Assembly: GCF_012933505.1 (NCBI RefSeq)
Contig: NZ_JABBNB010000039.1
Span: forward strand, 1 to 63,236
Length of the DNA: 63,236 nt
Direction: 5' to 3'
Source: Gordonia asplenii
Lineage (GTDB): Bacteria > Actinomycetota > Actinomycetes > Mycobacteriales > Mycobacteriaceae
Made by a program: the position numbers and the translations under genes. Positions 53,285-61,681 of this stretch are shown here, one piece after another. The notes under the pieces were generated by a model. The model saw only the letters and a program-made list of their open reading frames with translations, did not search any database and was not told the origin of the DNA. Position 1 is the stretch's first letter; each line of letters starts with the position of its first letter.

Positions 53285-54933
53285 GACTGCGCTCTTTCCG
53301 CCTCGACGCGCGCGACGACGTCGGCACGCAGGCTCTTCTTGTTGACTTTGCCGACATTGGTGCGGGGCAGTTCGGGCACCCACACGAGCCGTTCGGGCCA
53401 TTTGAATTTGGCGACGCCGAGCGAGTCCATGTGCTCCTGGATCTGCACCATGGTCAGCTCGGTTCCGTTGCTCGCCACCAGGTAGGCACACGCGCGCTCG
53501 CCGAGCCGCTCGTCGGGTGCCGCGACGACAGCGGCCGACGCGATCGCCGGGTGCTGCATCAGCAGCAACTCGACCTCCTCGGCGTTGACCTTCTCACCAC
53601 CGCGGTTGATGAGGTCCTTGATGCGGCCCTCGATGGCGAGGTAGCGCCGGCCGTCGAACTCGTGCCACGCCGCGAGATCGCCGGTGCGGTAGAAGCCGTC
53701 GGAGGTGAACGCGTCGACGTTGTGATCGGGAGCGTCGAAGTAGCCGGGAATCGTGTACGGCCCGCGGCAGCACAGCTCGCCGACCTCGCCGTCGGGCAGC
53801 TGTTGTTCAGTGCCCGGGTCGATGATGCGGATCTCGTCCGACTTGGCGATCGGCACGCCGACGGTGGACGCGCGGGCCGACGCGGGAGCGTCGAGGGGCG
53901 TGACCAGGAACATCCCCTCCGACATGCCGAACATCTGCCCGGCCCAGCGTCCGGTATCGACGCGGGCGAACAGTTCCGGCGACACCTTGGCGCCGGAGAG
54001 CACCGTGTGCCGAAGGGTCGGAAGCACAGCGTCGAACGCGGATGTCTGGACCGCCTGGTAGTGCCCGTGTCCGATGAGGACGTCGGTCACGTCGCTGCGG
54101 GCCATCAACTCGAAGGCGGGTCCGGCGTCGGGGTTGGCCAACACAAGCGTCGCCCCGACGGCGTGCGTCGCGTGCAGAGCGCAGCTGATGCCCGCGTTGT
54201 GGATCACCGGAATGAGGTGCGCGACCGTCGAGTCCTCGGTCCAGCCGAGCGCCCGGGCATAGAACAGTGCGTTGTTCCAGTATTCGGCGTGGATCCGCGG
54301 GATCACCTTCGGCACGCCGGTGGTGCCGCCGGACAGCTGAAAGACTGCGACGTCTTCCGAATCAGTTTGCGCCTCAATGCTTTCCACGAATTCACGAGCC
54401 TCGGTGGGCGGGATGTCGAGGCCGAGGTCGTCGATTCCGGACTCACCTCCAATGGTGAACAGGTGGCGCATCGTCGGGTGACCGTCGGCCACCTCCCGGG
54501 CGAACCGGACGAGGTCGAACGACAGTCCGGCTTCGACGATGTGCCCGACGGCCCCGACCTTGCGGCTGATGTGGCCGATCTCGTGCATCCGATGTTGGGA
54601 CAGCGTCGCCACCGGGACGAGCCCGGCCTTGAGGCAGCCGTACCAGGCGAGGACGGTCGCCGCGCGGTTGGTCACCTGGAAGATGACCGGGTCACCTCGG
54701 CGCAGCCCGACCCGGCCGAATGCCGCGGCGATCTGGTCGGTCCGCTCGTCGAGTTCACGGTAGGTGAAGGTCGCCTCGGCGGTGATCAGCGCGGTGCGAT
54801 CACCGAACCGGAGTGCCGACTCGTGGAGCCGCCCACCGGTCGGTACTTCACTCCACTCGCCGCTGGCGCGGTAAGCCTGCGCGCGTTCGGCCGGGTACGA
54901 CACGAGACGGCCGTCCCAATCGAATGCATTCAC
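53281..54933 (-). CDS. Aryl-AMP/aryl-CoA ligase, salicylate/DHB-type
   Basis: Adenylating enzyme of 550 residues. The core motif LSGGTTGVPKVIPRIH is the variant found in 2,3-dihydroxybenzoate and salicylate AMP ligases (DhbE, SdgA) rather than in fatty acid ligases. Other signatures are FYRTGDLAAWHEFDGR, GRIKDLINRGGEKV and the catalytic lysine in RTNVGKVNKKS. I start at GTG 54933 behind AGAGGAGAACAAC. Predicted substrate: salicylate or a related o-hydroxyaryl acid. It is translationally coupled to the hydroxylase gene. Confidence 0.85.
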   Translation of the reverse strand: MNAFDWDGRLVSYPAERAQAYRASGEWSEVPTGGRLHESALRFGDRTALITAEATFTYRELDERTDQIAAAFGRVGLRRGDPVIFQVTNRAATVLAWYGCLKAGLVPVATLSQHRMHEIGHISRKVGAVGHIVEAGLSFDLVRFAREVADGHPTMRHLFTIGGESGIDDLGLDIPPTEAREFVESIEAQTDSEDVAVFQLSGGTTGVPKVIPRIHAEYWNNALFYARALGWTEDSTVAHLIPVIHNAGISCALHATHAVGATLVLANPDAGPAFELMARSDVTDVLIGHGHYQAVQTSAFDAVLPTLRHTVLSGAKVSPELFARVDTGRWAGQMFGMSEGMFLVTPLDAPASARASTVGVPIAKSDEIRIIDPGTEQQLPDGEVGELCCRGPYTIPGYFDAPDHNVDAFTSDGFYRTGDLAAWHEFDGRRYLAIEGRIKDLINRGGEKVNAEEVELLLMQHPAIASAAVVAAPDERLGERACAYLVASNGTELTMVQIQEHMDSLGVAKFKWPERLVWVPELPRTNVGKVNKKSLRADVVARVEAERAQS

Positions 54934-55222
54934 GTTGTTCTCCTCTATTTGACGTAGTTTCCGCCGGTTGAGGCCGGGACGAAGCGCTAGCGAAGTCCCC
55001 ACCCCCGCCGGTTGAGCCGGGACGAAGCGCTAGCGAAGTTCCGTGTCGAAACCCCCGGTGTCCGGCTTCGGATCGTCGGGTTGCGGGGTTTCGACTCGCT
55101 CCGCTCGCTCAACCAGCTGAAGTGGTCCGCTCGCTCAACCAGCGGAAGTAGTCCGCTCGCTCAACCAACGGAGATGGTCCGCCCGCTCAACCAGCGGAGG
55201 TAGTCCGCTCGCTCAACCAGGG
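54934..55222. repeat. Family A repeats with a 26-base tandem array
   Basis: Two copies of GGTTGAGCCGGGACGAAGCGCTAGCGAAG-type units lie at 54964-55050. From 55101 to 55220 a unit ending CCGCTCGCTCAACC repeats five times with a period of exactly 26 bases. The array runs up to the stop codon of the hydantoinase B gene. No gene is supported here. Confidence 0.85.
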
Positions 55223-57544
55223 TCAGTGCGACGGCGCGGCGGTGAGCAGACTGGTCAGCTCGCCGATGTGGTCGGGGTGGTCGGAGGGCACGATGCCTGA
55301 GTACACCGCGGTGAAGCAGCCCGGGCAGCACTGCTGACGGAACACGACGTCGGCGTCGACGTACTCGCCGGGCGCGGAGGTGACCTGCGGTCCGGCCTCG
55401 CTCGACGGTCCTTCGTAGTGTGCCAGCGACAGCTTGCCCGACTTGGTGTCACCGAGGATCCGGCCGCAGTGCGCACAGGCGATCACCTTGGCGTCGCCGA
55501 CGGTGACCTGCGCGAGGTTGTCGTCGACGCGGCGGGCGCCCGTCAGATCGACCTTGGCGTCCTGCGATGCCGGAACAGCGGAGCGTTCCCGACGCTGCGT
55601 GAGCAACGCGTCTCGACGCTCGACCGTCGCGTCGGCGTCGAGCTGATCGCCATCGACGACGACGCCGTAGTTCCGCAGCGCACCGTCGACGGTCACCTTG
55701 CCGTTGACGACGTCGGCGGCCACCGACGCCGGGTCGCGGCGCAACGGGTCACCGTAGCCGCCGCCACCCTGCCAGTGCATGTAGAGCACTTCGCCGGGGG
55801 CGAGGTAGCTTTCCGCGTAGCAGGCGCCGGTCTCCTTGGTGCCGTTCAGATCGTCGAGCGAGCCCGGGACCTGCCCCGATGCCAGCAACTCCTGGACTCC
55901 CGAGTCGCGAGCGAGGATCTCCAGCCCGGTGTTGCCGGGGAGTCCGCCTGCGAGTCCGCCGTTCTGGGCGACCGCTTTACCGGCCGACGCGAACACGAGT
56001 CCCATCGGCAGGCTGCTGCCGTACGGGGTGACCGCGAGCGACGCGCTCACGCCGCCGCGCATGCGGCCGGGGCCGCCGGAGTCGGGCTCTTCCCGGCGCC
56101 ACAGGGTCAGCAGCGGGTAGAGGAATTCGGTCATCTCGGTGTCCGGGATGCGACCCATCGGGATGCAGAACAGACCACCGGTGTCCATGCCGTCGGCGAC
56201 CGGGCGAGCGCCGTAACCGCCGGCCATCGGCTCCATCATGATGTTGAGGAACGGAACGGGCTGCTCGCCGCGCTCGTCGAGACCCGCGACCACCGCGGTG
56301 TCCCAGGTGCCGCAGCACGACGCCTGGACGTTCTTGCCGAGTTCGATGTCCTGGTCGAGCATCTGCGCGAGACATTCGGCGATGAGGTTGCCGGTCAGCC
56401 AAGCGGGCCCGATCGGTCCGCGGCTGACGGCCGCCGGGAAGGTCGCGTTGTTGATGGTCCCCTCCTCCGAGATCAGCTCGAAGCAGCGCATCAGACCGCC
56501 CGCCGACCAGGGGATGTCGCCGGCGAGGATCGGCAGCAGGGCCAGCATCACGCCGCCGCGCATGCCGGCGTAGGTGCAGTTGATGACGCCGGTCTGCGGG
56601 TCGGTGCCGGTGAAGTCGAAGGTCAGATGATCCTCCGACTTGGTCATCGCGACGGTGATCTTGTGCAGGCCACGGTCACCGACCGCCGCCTGGTCCTGGT
56701 AGCCGGTGGCCTTCCAGGTGCCGTCGGGCAACGACGTCAGCTTGTTGCGCAGGCGGCCCTCGGCGTCGTCCATCATGCGCTTCATGACGGCCTTGACGGT
56801 GTCGGCGCCGTACTGCTCGATGACGGCGAGCAGTCGGTTGCGGCCGACGGTGTTGGCGCCGATCTTGGCGCGCAGGTCCAGGCCGACGAGCATCGGGACG
56901 CGGGAGCGGCGGGTCCAGGCGTCGGCGACGTCGCGCTGCAGGACGTGGTCGCGGACCACCTTGATCGGCGGCGTCGGGAGCGACTCGGAAAAGACGTCCT
57001 TGGCCGCCGGATCGAAGGAGCCCAGGCCCGATCCGCCGAGGTCGGGTTCGTGGCAGATGGCCGACGTCCAGGCGAACAGTTTGCCGTCGTGGAAGATCGG
57101 CTGATAGACGATCACGTCGCTCTGGTGCAGACCGCCGCCTACCCACGGGTCGTTGCAGAGGAACATGTCGCCCTCGGCGATGCCGGGGTTGTCCGAGCGG
57201 TTCTTCAGGGTCCAGTAGATGGCGAGGTCGACGGCGCCGACGAGCATCGTGTTGTACAGGCCAACCTGGACTTCCTGGCCGACCTCGTCGCTGACGGCGA
57301 AGTCGAAGTCGTTCGCGTCGGTGACGATCGGCGAGCCGGACATGCGCTTGAGCGCTTCGCCCATCTCGTCGGTGACCGACCACAGGCGGTGGCGGATGAC
57401 CTCGTAGGTGAGCGGGTCGACGGCGTCGATCTGCTCCTGGGTGACGGTGTGCAGCGGAACGTGTGCGCCGACGGCGCGGGCGAGTTCGGCGGGATCGAGC
57501 GGGCGGCTGGAGAAGATCTCTGAGCCGGGGATGGGTGCGGTCAT
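55223..57544 (-). CDS. Hydantoinase B / ketone carboxylase subunit with fused gamma-like domain
   Basis: HyuB-family protein of 773 residues, clearly longer than ordinary HyuB (about 520-600). Residues 25-600 carry family blocks such as YEVIRHRLWSVTDEMGEALK, NDPWVGGGLHQSD, DFDFAVSDE and the glycine-rich YMHWQGGGGYGDPL. Residues about 685-773 form an extra domain with C690-x2-C693 and C739/C740-x2-C743, like the zinc-binding gamma subunit of acetone and acetophenone carboxylases. This points to a fused B-gamma enzyme. It is 19 bases downstream of the HyuA gene in one operon. Confidence 0.9.
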   Translation of the reverse strand: MTAPIPGSEIFSSRPLDPAELARAVGAHVPLHTVTQEQIDAVDPLTYEVIRHRLWSVTDEMGEALKRMSGSPIVTDANDFDFAVSDEVGQEVQVGLYNTMLVGAVDLAIYWTLKNRSDNPGIAEGDMFLCNDPWVGGGLHQSDVIVYQPIFHDGKLFAWTSAICHEPDLGGSGLGSFDPAAKDVFSESLPTPPIKVVRDHVLQRDVADAWTRRSRVPMLVGLDLRAKIGANTVGRNRLLAVIEQYGADTVKAVMKRMMDDAEGRLRNKLTSLPDGTWKATGYQDQAAVGDRGLHKITVAMTKSEDHLTFDFTGTDPQTGVINCTYAGMRGGVMLALLPILAGDIPWSAGGLMRCFELISEEGTINNATFPAAVSRGPIGPAWLTGNLIAECLAQMLDQDIELGKNVQASCCGTWDTAVVAGLDERGEQPVPFLNIMMEPMAGGYGARPVADGMDTGGLFCIPMGRIPDTEMTEFLYPLLTLWRREEPDSGGPGRMRGGVSASLAVTPYGSSLPMGLVFASAGKAVAQNGGLAGGLPGNTGLEILARDSGVQELLASGQVPGSLDDLNGTKETGACYAESYLAPGEVLYMHWQGGGGYGDPLRRDPASVAADVVNGKVTVDGALRNYGVVVDGDQLDADATVERRDALLTQRRERSAVPASQDAKVDLTGARRVDDNLAQVTVGDAKVIACAHCGRILGDTKSGKLSLAHYEGPSSEAGPQVTSAPGEYVDADVVFRQQCCPGCFTAVYSGIVPSDHPDHIGELTSLLTAAPSH

Positions 57545-57563
57545 GTCAGTGCTCTCCTGTGTC

Positions 57564-59717
57564 TCAGGCGTGGGCCAGGGCGGCGTCGGCGACGGCCGTG
57601 ATGTCGGTGTCGGGACGGTCGACGGCGATATGCAGGTTGCCGAGCCGGTCGATGGTGCCGGTGGTGTCGTGCGGGACGACGACGGTCGTGGTGGGAACCT
57701 CGATGACCGCCGGGCCGCGCAGAACGTGACCTGCGCGCAGTTTGGTGTAGTCGTAGATGTCGGTGTCGACGTAGCCGCGACGTGCGCCCATGCACACCTT
57801 GCGAGTGCCGGTCAGCGCGACCGACGCGTCGGCCGAGTCGGCCGGGGCGAGGTCCGGCAGGGTGGGTGAGAACGGCAGCACGCCGGTGCCGCGGACCCGG
57901 TAGGTGATGGCCTGGATGCCTGCCTCGCGGAAGCCGCTGTCCTTGCCGTACAGCTCGGCATAACGGGTCTCGAACACGTCGGCCGAATCGGCCAGCTCCT
58001 GCGCGGTGAGGTCGCCGGCCGGGATCGGGGTGGCCACCTCGGCGAGCTGCATCGAGTACCGCATGTCGATCTCGCGCTCGATGTCGATCGAGGAGAACTG
58101 CAGACCCTGCCGGCCGAGCAGTTCGCGGACCTGGGCTTCGAGCGCTTCGAAGTTGCGTTGCACGCGCGCCGGGTCGAGCGGCAACGCCGCCGGATCCGAC
58201 ATCTCCTTGGCGAGCACGATGTTCGACGACGCGAGACCGTAGGCGGAGAAGGCCGACGCCACCTGACCGAGCGGCACGACGACGTCGGTCGCGCCGATCT
58301 CCTGCGCGTAGAACCCGCAGTGAGCTGGGCCGGAACCGCCGAATGCGTAGACGATGAAATTGCGCGGGTCGTGACCGGCTTCGACGACGGTCTTGCGCAG
58401 CAAGTCACCGGTCTGGGCGTTCTGCACCTCGTAGATGGCTGCGGCGGCCTCTTCGATCGACAGTCCGAGCGGTTCGGCGATACGGGTGCGGATCGCTTCG
58501 CGGGCCAGGCCGACGTCGAGGGCGCGACGTCCGCCGAGCAGACCGCGCTCGGGAATGATGCCGAGCACCAGGTTGGCATCGGTGTTGGTGGGCTCGGTGC
58601 CGCCGTTTCCGTAGCACGCCGGGCCGGGGACGGCCTGGGCGCTGTGCGGGCCGATCTGCAGGTTGCCGCCCGCGTCGATCCAGGCGATGGCGCCGCCGCC
58701 GGAACCGATCGCGTGCACTTCGAGGGTGGGGACGTTGATCGGGTGGTGGTTGATGATCGTCGTCGACGACCGGACCGGCTCGCCGTCGACGATGAGGCCG
58801 GCGAGGAAGGTCGTGCCGCCGGCGTCGGTGGCGATCACGTTGCGGTGGCCCAGCTGCTGGCCGAGGGACACGGCGCCGATCACACCACCGGTGAGGACCG
58901 AACCGACCGTGGAGATGGCGTTGCCGGGAGCTTCGGCGGCGGCGACGGCACCTCCGTTGCTCTGCATGACCAGCAACGGGCCGTTGAGCTTGTGTTCGCG
59001 CAGCTTGGATTCGAGTTCGCCGAGGTAGTCGCGCAGACCGGGGCCGATCTGGGTGCTCATGATGGTGGTGGCGTTGCGGGCGAATTCGCGGATACGGGGC
59101 GAGACCTCGCTGGAAATGGCGACGAACAGCGACGGATCCACCTCGTGCGCGATCTCGCGGATCCGCTGCTCGTGAGAGGCATTGCGGAAAGACCACAGCA
59201 ACGATACGGCGATCGCCGAAATACCGTCGGCGACAAGAGTTTTCACTGCTTCACGGACTTCGTCCTCGTTGAGCGGGACGATGACGCGACCGTCCCGGTC
59301 GACGCGCTCGGTGACCTCGAGTGCGTGACGCTTGCGGACCAGCCCATGCGACTTGCTCTGTCCGATCGGGTTCTGGAGATCCTCCGGCGAGCGGCCGAGG
59401 TAGCGTCCCTCGACGTTCATGATGTAGATCGAGTCGCGGTGTCCCTTGGTGGTGATGAATCCGATGTCGGGGACCTTGTTCATCACCAGCGCATTGAGCG
59501 ACGACGTGGTGCCGTGGGCGATGTGGTGGGTGTTGGCCAGCATCTCGTCGAGCGGCTCACCGAGTTGCTCGGCCAGGACGGTCAACACGTCCATGACGCC
59601 CGTCGAGTAGTCGGGCGGCGTCGACGGTGCCTTACCTGCGACGACCATGCCGTTGCCGTCGTCCAGAACGGCGTCGGTGAACGTTCCACCGACATCTACG
59701 CCGATTACATATGCCAT
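57564..59717 (-). CDS. Hydantoinase A / ketone carboxylase ATP-binding subunit
   Basis: HyuA-family protein of 717 residues with an actin/HSP70-like ATPase fold. The first phosphate loop YVIGVDVGGTFTD is intact at the N-terminus, and GSGGGAIAWID and YAFGGSGPAHCGFYAQEI are present. The second phosphate motif, usually DxGGTSxD, reads DAGGTTFLAG, so the last acidic residue is Leu. Such subunits drive ATP-dependent ring opening of hydantoins or 5-oxoproline, or phosphorylation for ketone carboxylation. A GGAG site precedes the ATG. A strong promoter lies upstream. Confidence 0.92.
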   Translation of the reverse strand: MAYVIGVDVGGTFTDAVLDDGNGMVVAGKAPSTPPDYSTGVMDVLTVLAEQLGEPLDEMLANTHHIAHGTTSSLNALVMNKVPDIGFITTKGHRDSIYIMNVEGRYLGRSPEDLQNPIGQSKSHGLVRKRHALEVTERVDRDGRVIVPLNEDEVREAVKTLVADGISAIAVSLLWSFRNASHEQRIREIAHEVDPSLFVAISSEVSPRIREFARNATTIMSTQIGPGLRDYLGELESKLREHKLNGPLLVMQSNGGAVAAAEAPGNAISTVGSVLTGGVIGAVSLGQQLGHRNVIATDAGGTTFLAGLIVDGEPVRSSTTIINHHPINVPTLEVHAIGSGGGAIAWIDAGGNLQIGPHSAQAVPGPACYGNGGTEPTNTDANLVLGIIPERGLLGGRRALDVGLAREAIRTRIAEPLGLSIEEAAAAIYEVQNAQTGDLLRKTVVEAGHDPRNFIVYAFGGSGPAHCGFYAQEIGATDVVVPLGQVASAFSAYGLASSNIVLAKEMSDPAALPLDPARVQRNFEALEAQVRELLGRQGLQFSSIDIEREIDMRYSMQLAEVATPIPAGDLTAQELADSADVFETRYAELYGKDSGFREAGIQAITYRVRGTGVLPFSPTLPDLAPADSADASVALTGTRKVCMGARRGYVDTDIYDYTKLRAGHVLRGPAVIEVPTTTVVVPHDTTGTIDRLGNLHIAVDRPDTDITAVADAALAHA

Positions 59718-59780
59718 GCGTGCTCTCCTTCGATTTCACGAGTCACGGTGACCCGCATCACGTTGATGACGATGCAGATG

Positions 59781-59810
59781 ATTATTCGACGTTTACGCAA
59801 GGAAAGTCAA
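59781..59810 (-). promoter_or_regulatory. Sigma-70-type promoter of the HyuA-HyuB operon
   Basis: On the minus strand, TTGACT, 18 bases, then AATAAT inside CGTCGAATAAT. The -10 box is about 64 bases before the HyuA start. It is nearly the mirror image of the promoter at 59927-59955 for the divergent operon. Confidence 0.65.
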
Positions 59811-59926
59811 GCGGTTCGGCGAGATTGGCCGAGAAGAGTCGTCGACCTGGCAGTTATTGCTGTTCGACGGGCATCCTGAAGTGTCGACACCGGACGGCCA
59901 TCAGTGCATCTTCTCGCCCCGACCCC

Positions 59927-59955
59927 TTGACTAACGAGCCGGAGCGTCGAATAAT
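59927..59955 (+). promoter_or_regulatory. Sigma-70-type promoter of the maleate isomerase operon
   Basis: TTGACT, 17 bases, then AATAAT, again inside the 11-base block CGTCGAATAAT. The -10 box ends 45 bases before the ATG at 60000. The shared sequence from spacer to -10 with the opposite promoter implies co-regulation of both operons. Confidence 0.68.
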
Positions 59956-59999
59956 TGTCGTCAGCGCAAGATAAATGTTCGACCGATCGAAAGGCCCCC

Positions 60000-60758
60000 A
60001 TGAGCCCCCACCGCATCGGACTGGTCGTCCCCAGTTCCAACGTGACCGTCGAGACCGAGATGCCCCGCATCCTCGGCCGGCATCCCCACGAGGACTTCTC
60101 GTTCCACTCGACACGGATGCGCATGCACAGGGTGTCGCCGGAAGGACTCGCCGCGATGAACGCCCAGCGTGAACGGTGCATCATGGAGATCGGCGACGCC
60201 TCTCCGGAAGTCATCCTCTACGCATGCCTGGTCGCGATCATGGTCGGCGGTCCGGACGAGCACCGGCGCGTCGAGTCGGCCGTCGCAGAACAGCTGGCGA
60301 CCGGCGGATCGGAAGCCCGAATCCGTTCCAGCGCAGGCGCTCTCGTCGAAGGACTGCGGGCACTCAACGCCAACCGCGTCGCGCTGGTGATGCCGTATAT
60401 GAGGCCGCTCGCCGAGCAGGTCGTCGAATACCTGGAGGCCGAGGGCTTCGAGATCGCCGATTGGCGCGCCCTCGAGGTCGCCGACAACAACGACGTCGGC
60501 TGCATCCCCGGGGACCGCGTGCTGGAGGCCGCGCGGTCGCTCGACCTCACCGACGTCGACGCCCTGGTCATCAGCTGCTGCGTACAGATGCCGTCGCTGA
60601 GCCTCGTCCAGCCCGCCGAGGACGAGTTCGGTCTGCCCGTCCTGTCCGCCGCGACCGCGGGCGCCTACAGCATCTTGCGCGGTCTCGGTCTGCCCGCGAC
60701 CATCGAGGGGGCGGGCAGCCTACTGCGCGCCGACCTGGTCTCGGCAGCCTCGGCCTGA
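60000..60758 (+). CDS. maiA: Maleate cis-trans isomerase
   Basis: Protein of 252 residues in the Asp/Glu racemase superfamily that converts maleate to fumarate without a cofactor. Residues known from the Nocardia farcinica enzyme fall at the same numbers: Asn14 in PSSNVTV, Cys76 in YACLVAI, Tyr133 in MPYMRP, Asn163 in ADNNDVG and Cys194 in ISCCVQM. That makes this isomerase much more likely than hydantoin racemase or arylmalonate decarboxylase. I chose ATG 60000; the 15 extra upstream codons have no ribosome site. It is the first gene of a four-gene operon. Confidence 0.9.
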   Translation: MSPHRIGLVVPSSNVTVETEMPRILGRHPHEDFSFHSTRMRMHRVSPEGLAAMNAQRERCIMEIGDASPEVILYACLVAIMVGGPDEHRRVESAVAEQLATGGSEARIRSSAGALVEGLRALNANRVALVMPYMRPLAEQVVEYLEAEGFEIADWRALEVADNNDVGCIPGDRVLEAARSLDLTDVDALVISCCVQMPSLSLVQPAEDEFGLPVLSAATAGAYSILRGLGLPATIEGAGSLLRADLVSAASA

Positions 60759-60785
60759 AAACCATTCCCCGATAAGGAGATTCAC

Positions 60786-61439
60786 ATGTCCGACCATCTC
60801 GTCCGCGGCGTCGACCACGTCGCGTACCCAACGTTCGACCCCGCGGGCACCGTCGCCTTCTACCGTGACACCCTCGGCTTCCCGGTCGTCCACTCGATCT
60901 GTGCCGCCGGCTGGGGCCCCGACCAGCACCCCGACTTCATCCACTTCTTCTTCGACATCGGCAACGACGACCGCCTCGCCTTCTTCTACTACTTCGGTTT
61001 GGAGGAGTTCGACGGTGGGCCGCAGGGAGATTCGTACTCCAAGTTCGCAGCCGACGTCCCGATCTGGTTCATTCGCTCGCGCCACCTCGCCATCCACGTC
61101 GACAGCGAAGAGCACCTCATGGAGTACCGCCGCCGCCTCGACGACAGCCGGTGGCCGGTGGAGATGCAGATCCAGCACGAGACCATCGAATCGATCTACA
61201 CGCACGATCCCAACGGCTACATGATCGAGATCACCCGCGCGATGCGGCCGGTCACGCCGCAGGAGGATCTCGACGCCACCATCACCATCGACGCCCTCGT
61301 CGACGTTGTGTCGCAACCGAATCCGTCGATGGACGCACTGCTCGTCCGCAAGGCCGAGCTCATCGTCAAGCGCGCCGAGGAATGGCAATCGCAGCAGGTA
61401 CCGCAGGACGCCGCAGCCGAGGAGGCGTCCGCGCGATGA
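60786..61439 (+). CDS. VOC-superfamily protein (extradiol-dioxygenase-like)
   Basis: VOC-fold protein of 217 residues with two modules. Putative metal ligands are His in GVDHVAYPTF, His in HLAIHVDSE and Glu in NGYMIEITR, the His-His-Glu set of extradiol dioxygenases and glyoxalases. The C-terminal 45 residues form a charged helical extension. The ribosome site GATAAGGAG precedes the ATG. It follows the isomerase by 27 bases and overlaps the next small gene. A ring-cleaving or isomerising role in the pathway is likely; the substrate is unknown. Confidence 0.86.
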   Translation: MSDHLVRGVDHVAYPTFDPAGTVAFYRDTLGFPVVHSICAAGWGPDQHPDFIHFFFDIGNDDRLAFFYYFGLEEFDGGPQGDSYSKFAADVPIWFIRSRHLAIHVDSEEHLMEYRRRLDDSRWPVEMQIQHETIESIYTHDPNGYMIEITRAMRPVTPQEDLDATITIDALVDVVSQPNPSMDALLVRKAELIVKRAEEWQSQQVPQDAAAEEASAR

Positions 61440-61681
61440 CCACCGTCTTGATCCTCGACGTACCGGAGAACCGCCCCGTCGTCGACGTCGCCGCGACCGC
61501 GGAAACCGTGACCGTAGACCGCATCGGTCCCTACTTCAAGGTCAGCGCGCCCGGCCCGATAGTCATCGATCGTCGCGCCACCGGTTGCCGCCATGCCGTG
61601 TGGTACAGCAGCGTCGCAGGTCTGCTCGACACCCGAATCACCCAGTGGGACAAGGACGCCATGTGTCTGGAGCAACGATGA
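61436..61681 (+). CDS. Small conserved-context protein of 81 residues
   Basis: A short gene sitting between the VOC and hydrolase genes with four-base ATGA overlaps on both sides. It has GGAGG 11 bases upstream of its ATG. The product begins MTTVLILDVPENRPVVDVAA, is rich in beta-strand residues and has no membrane segment. Tight coupling on both ends argues that it is real. I do not recognise its family; a small subunit or a substrate-handling partner of the neighbours is possible. Confidence 0.75.
   Translation: MTTVLILDVPENRPVVDVAATAETVTVDRIGPYFKVSAPGPIVIDRRATGCRHAVWYSSVAGLLDTRITQWDKDAMCLEQR

Noticed and set aside
55101..55220. Possible CRISPR array
   Set aside because: The repeats touch with no unique spacers of constant length, and no cas gene is present.
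60000..60758. Hydantoin racemase, as expected beside HyuA/HyuB
   Set aside because: The five residues of the maleate isomerase active site are all at the expected positions, so isomerase is the better call.
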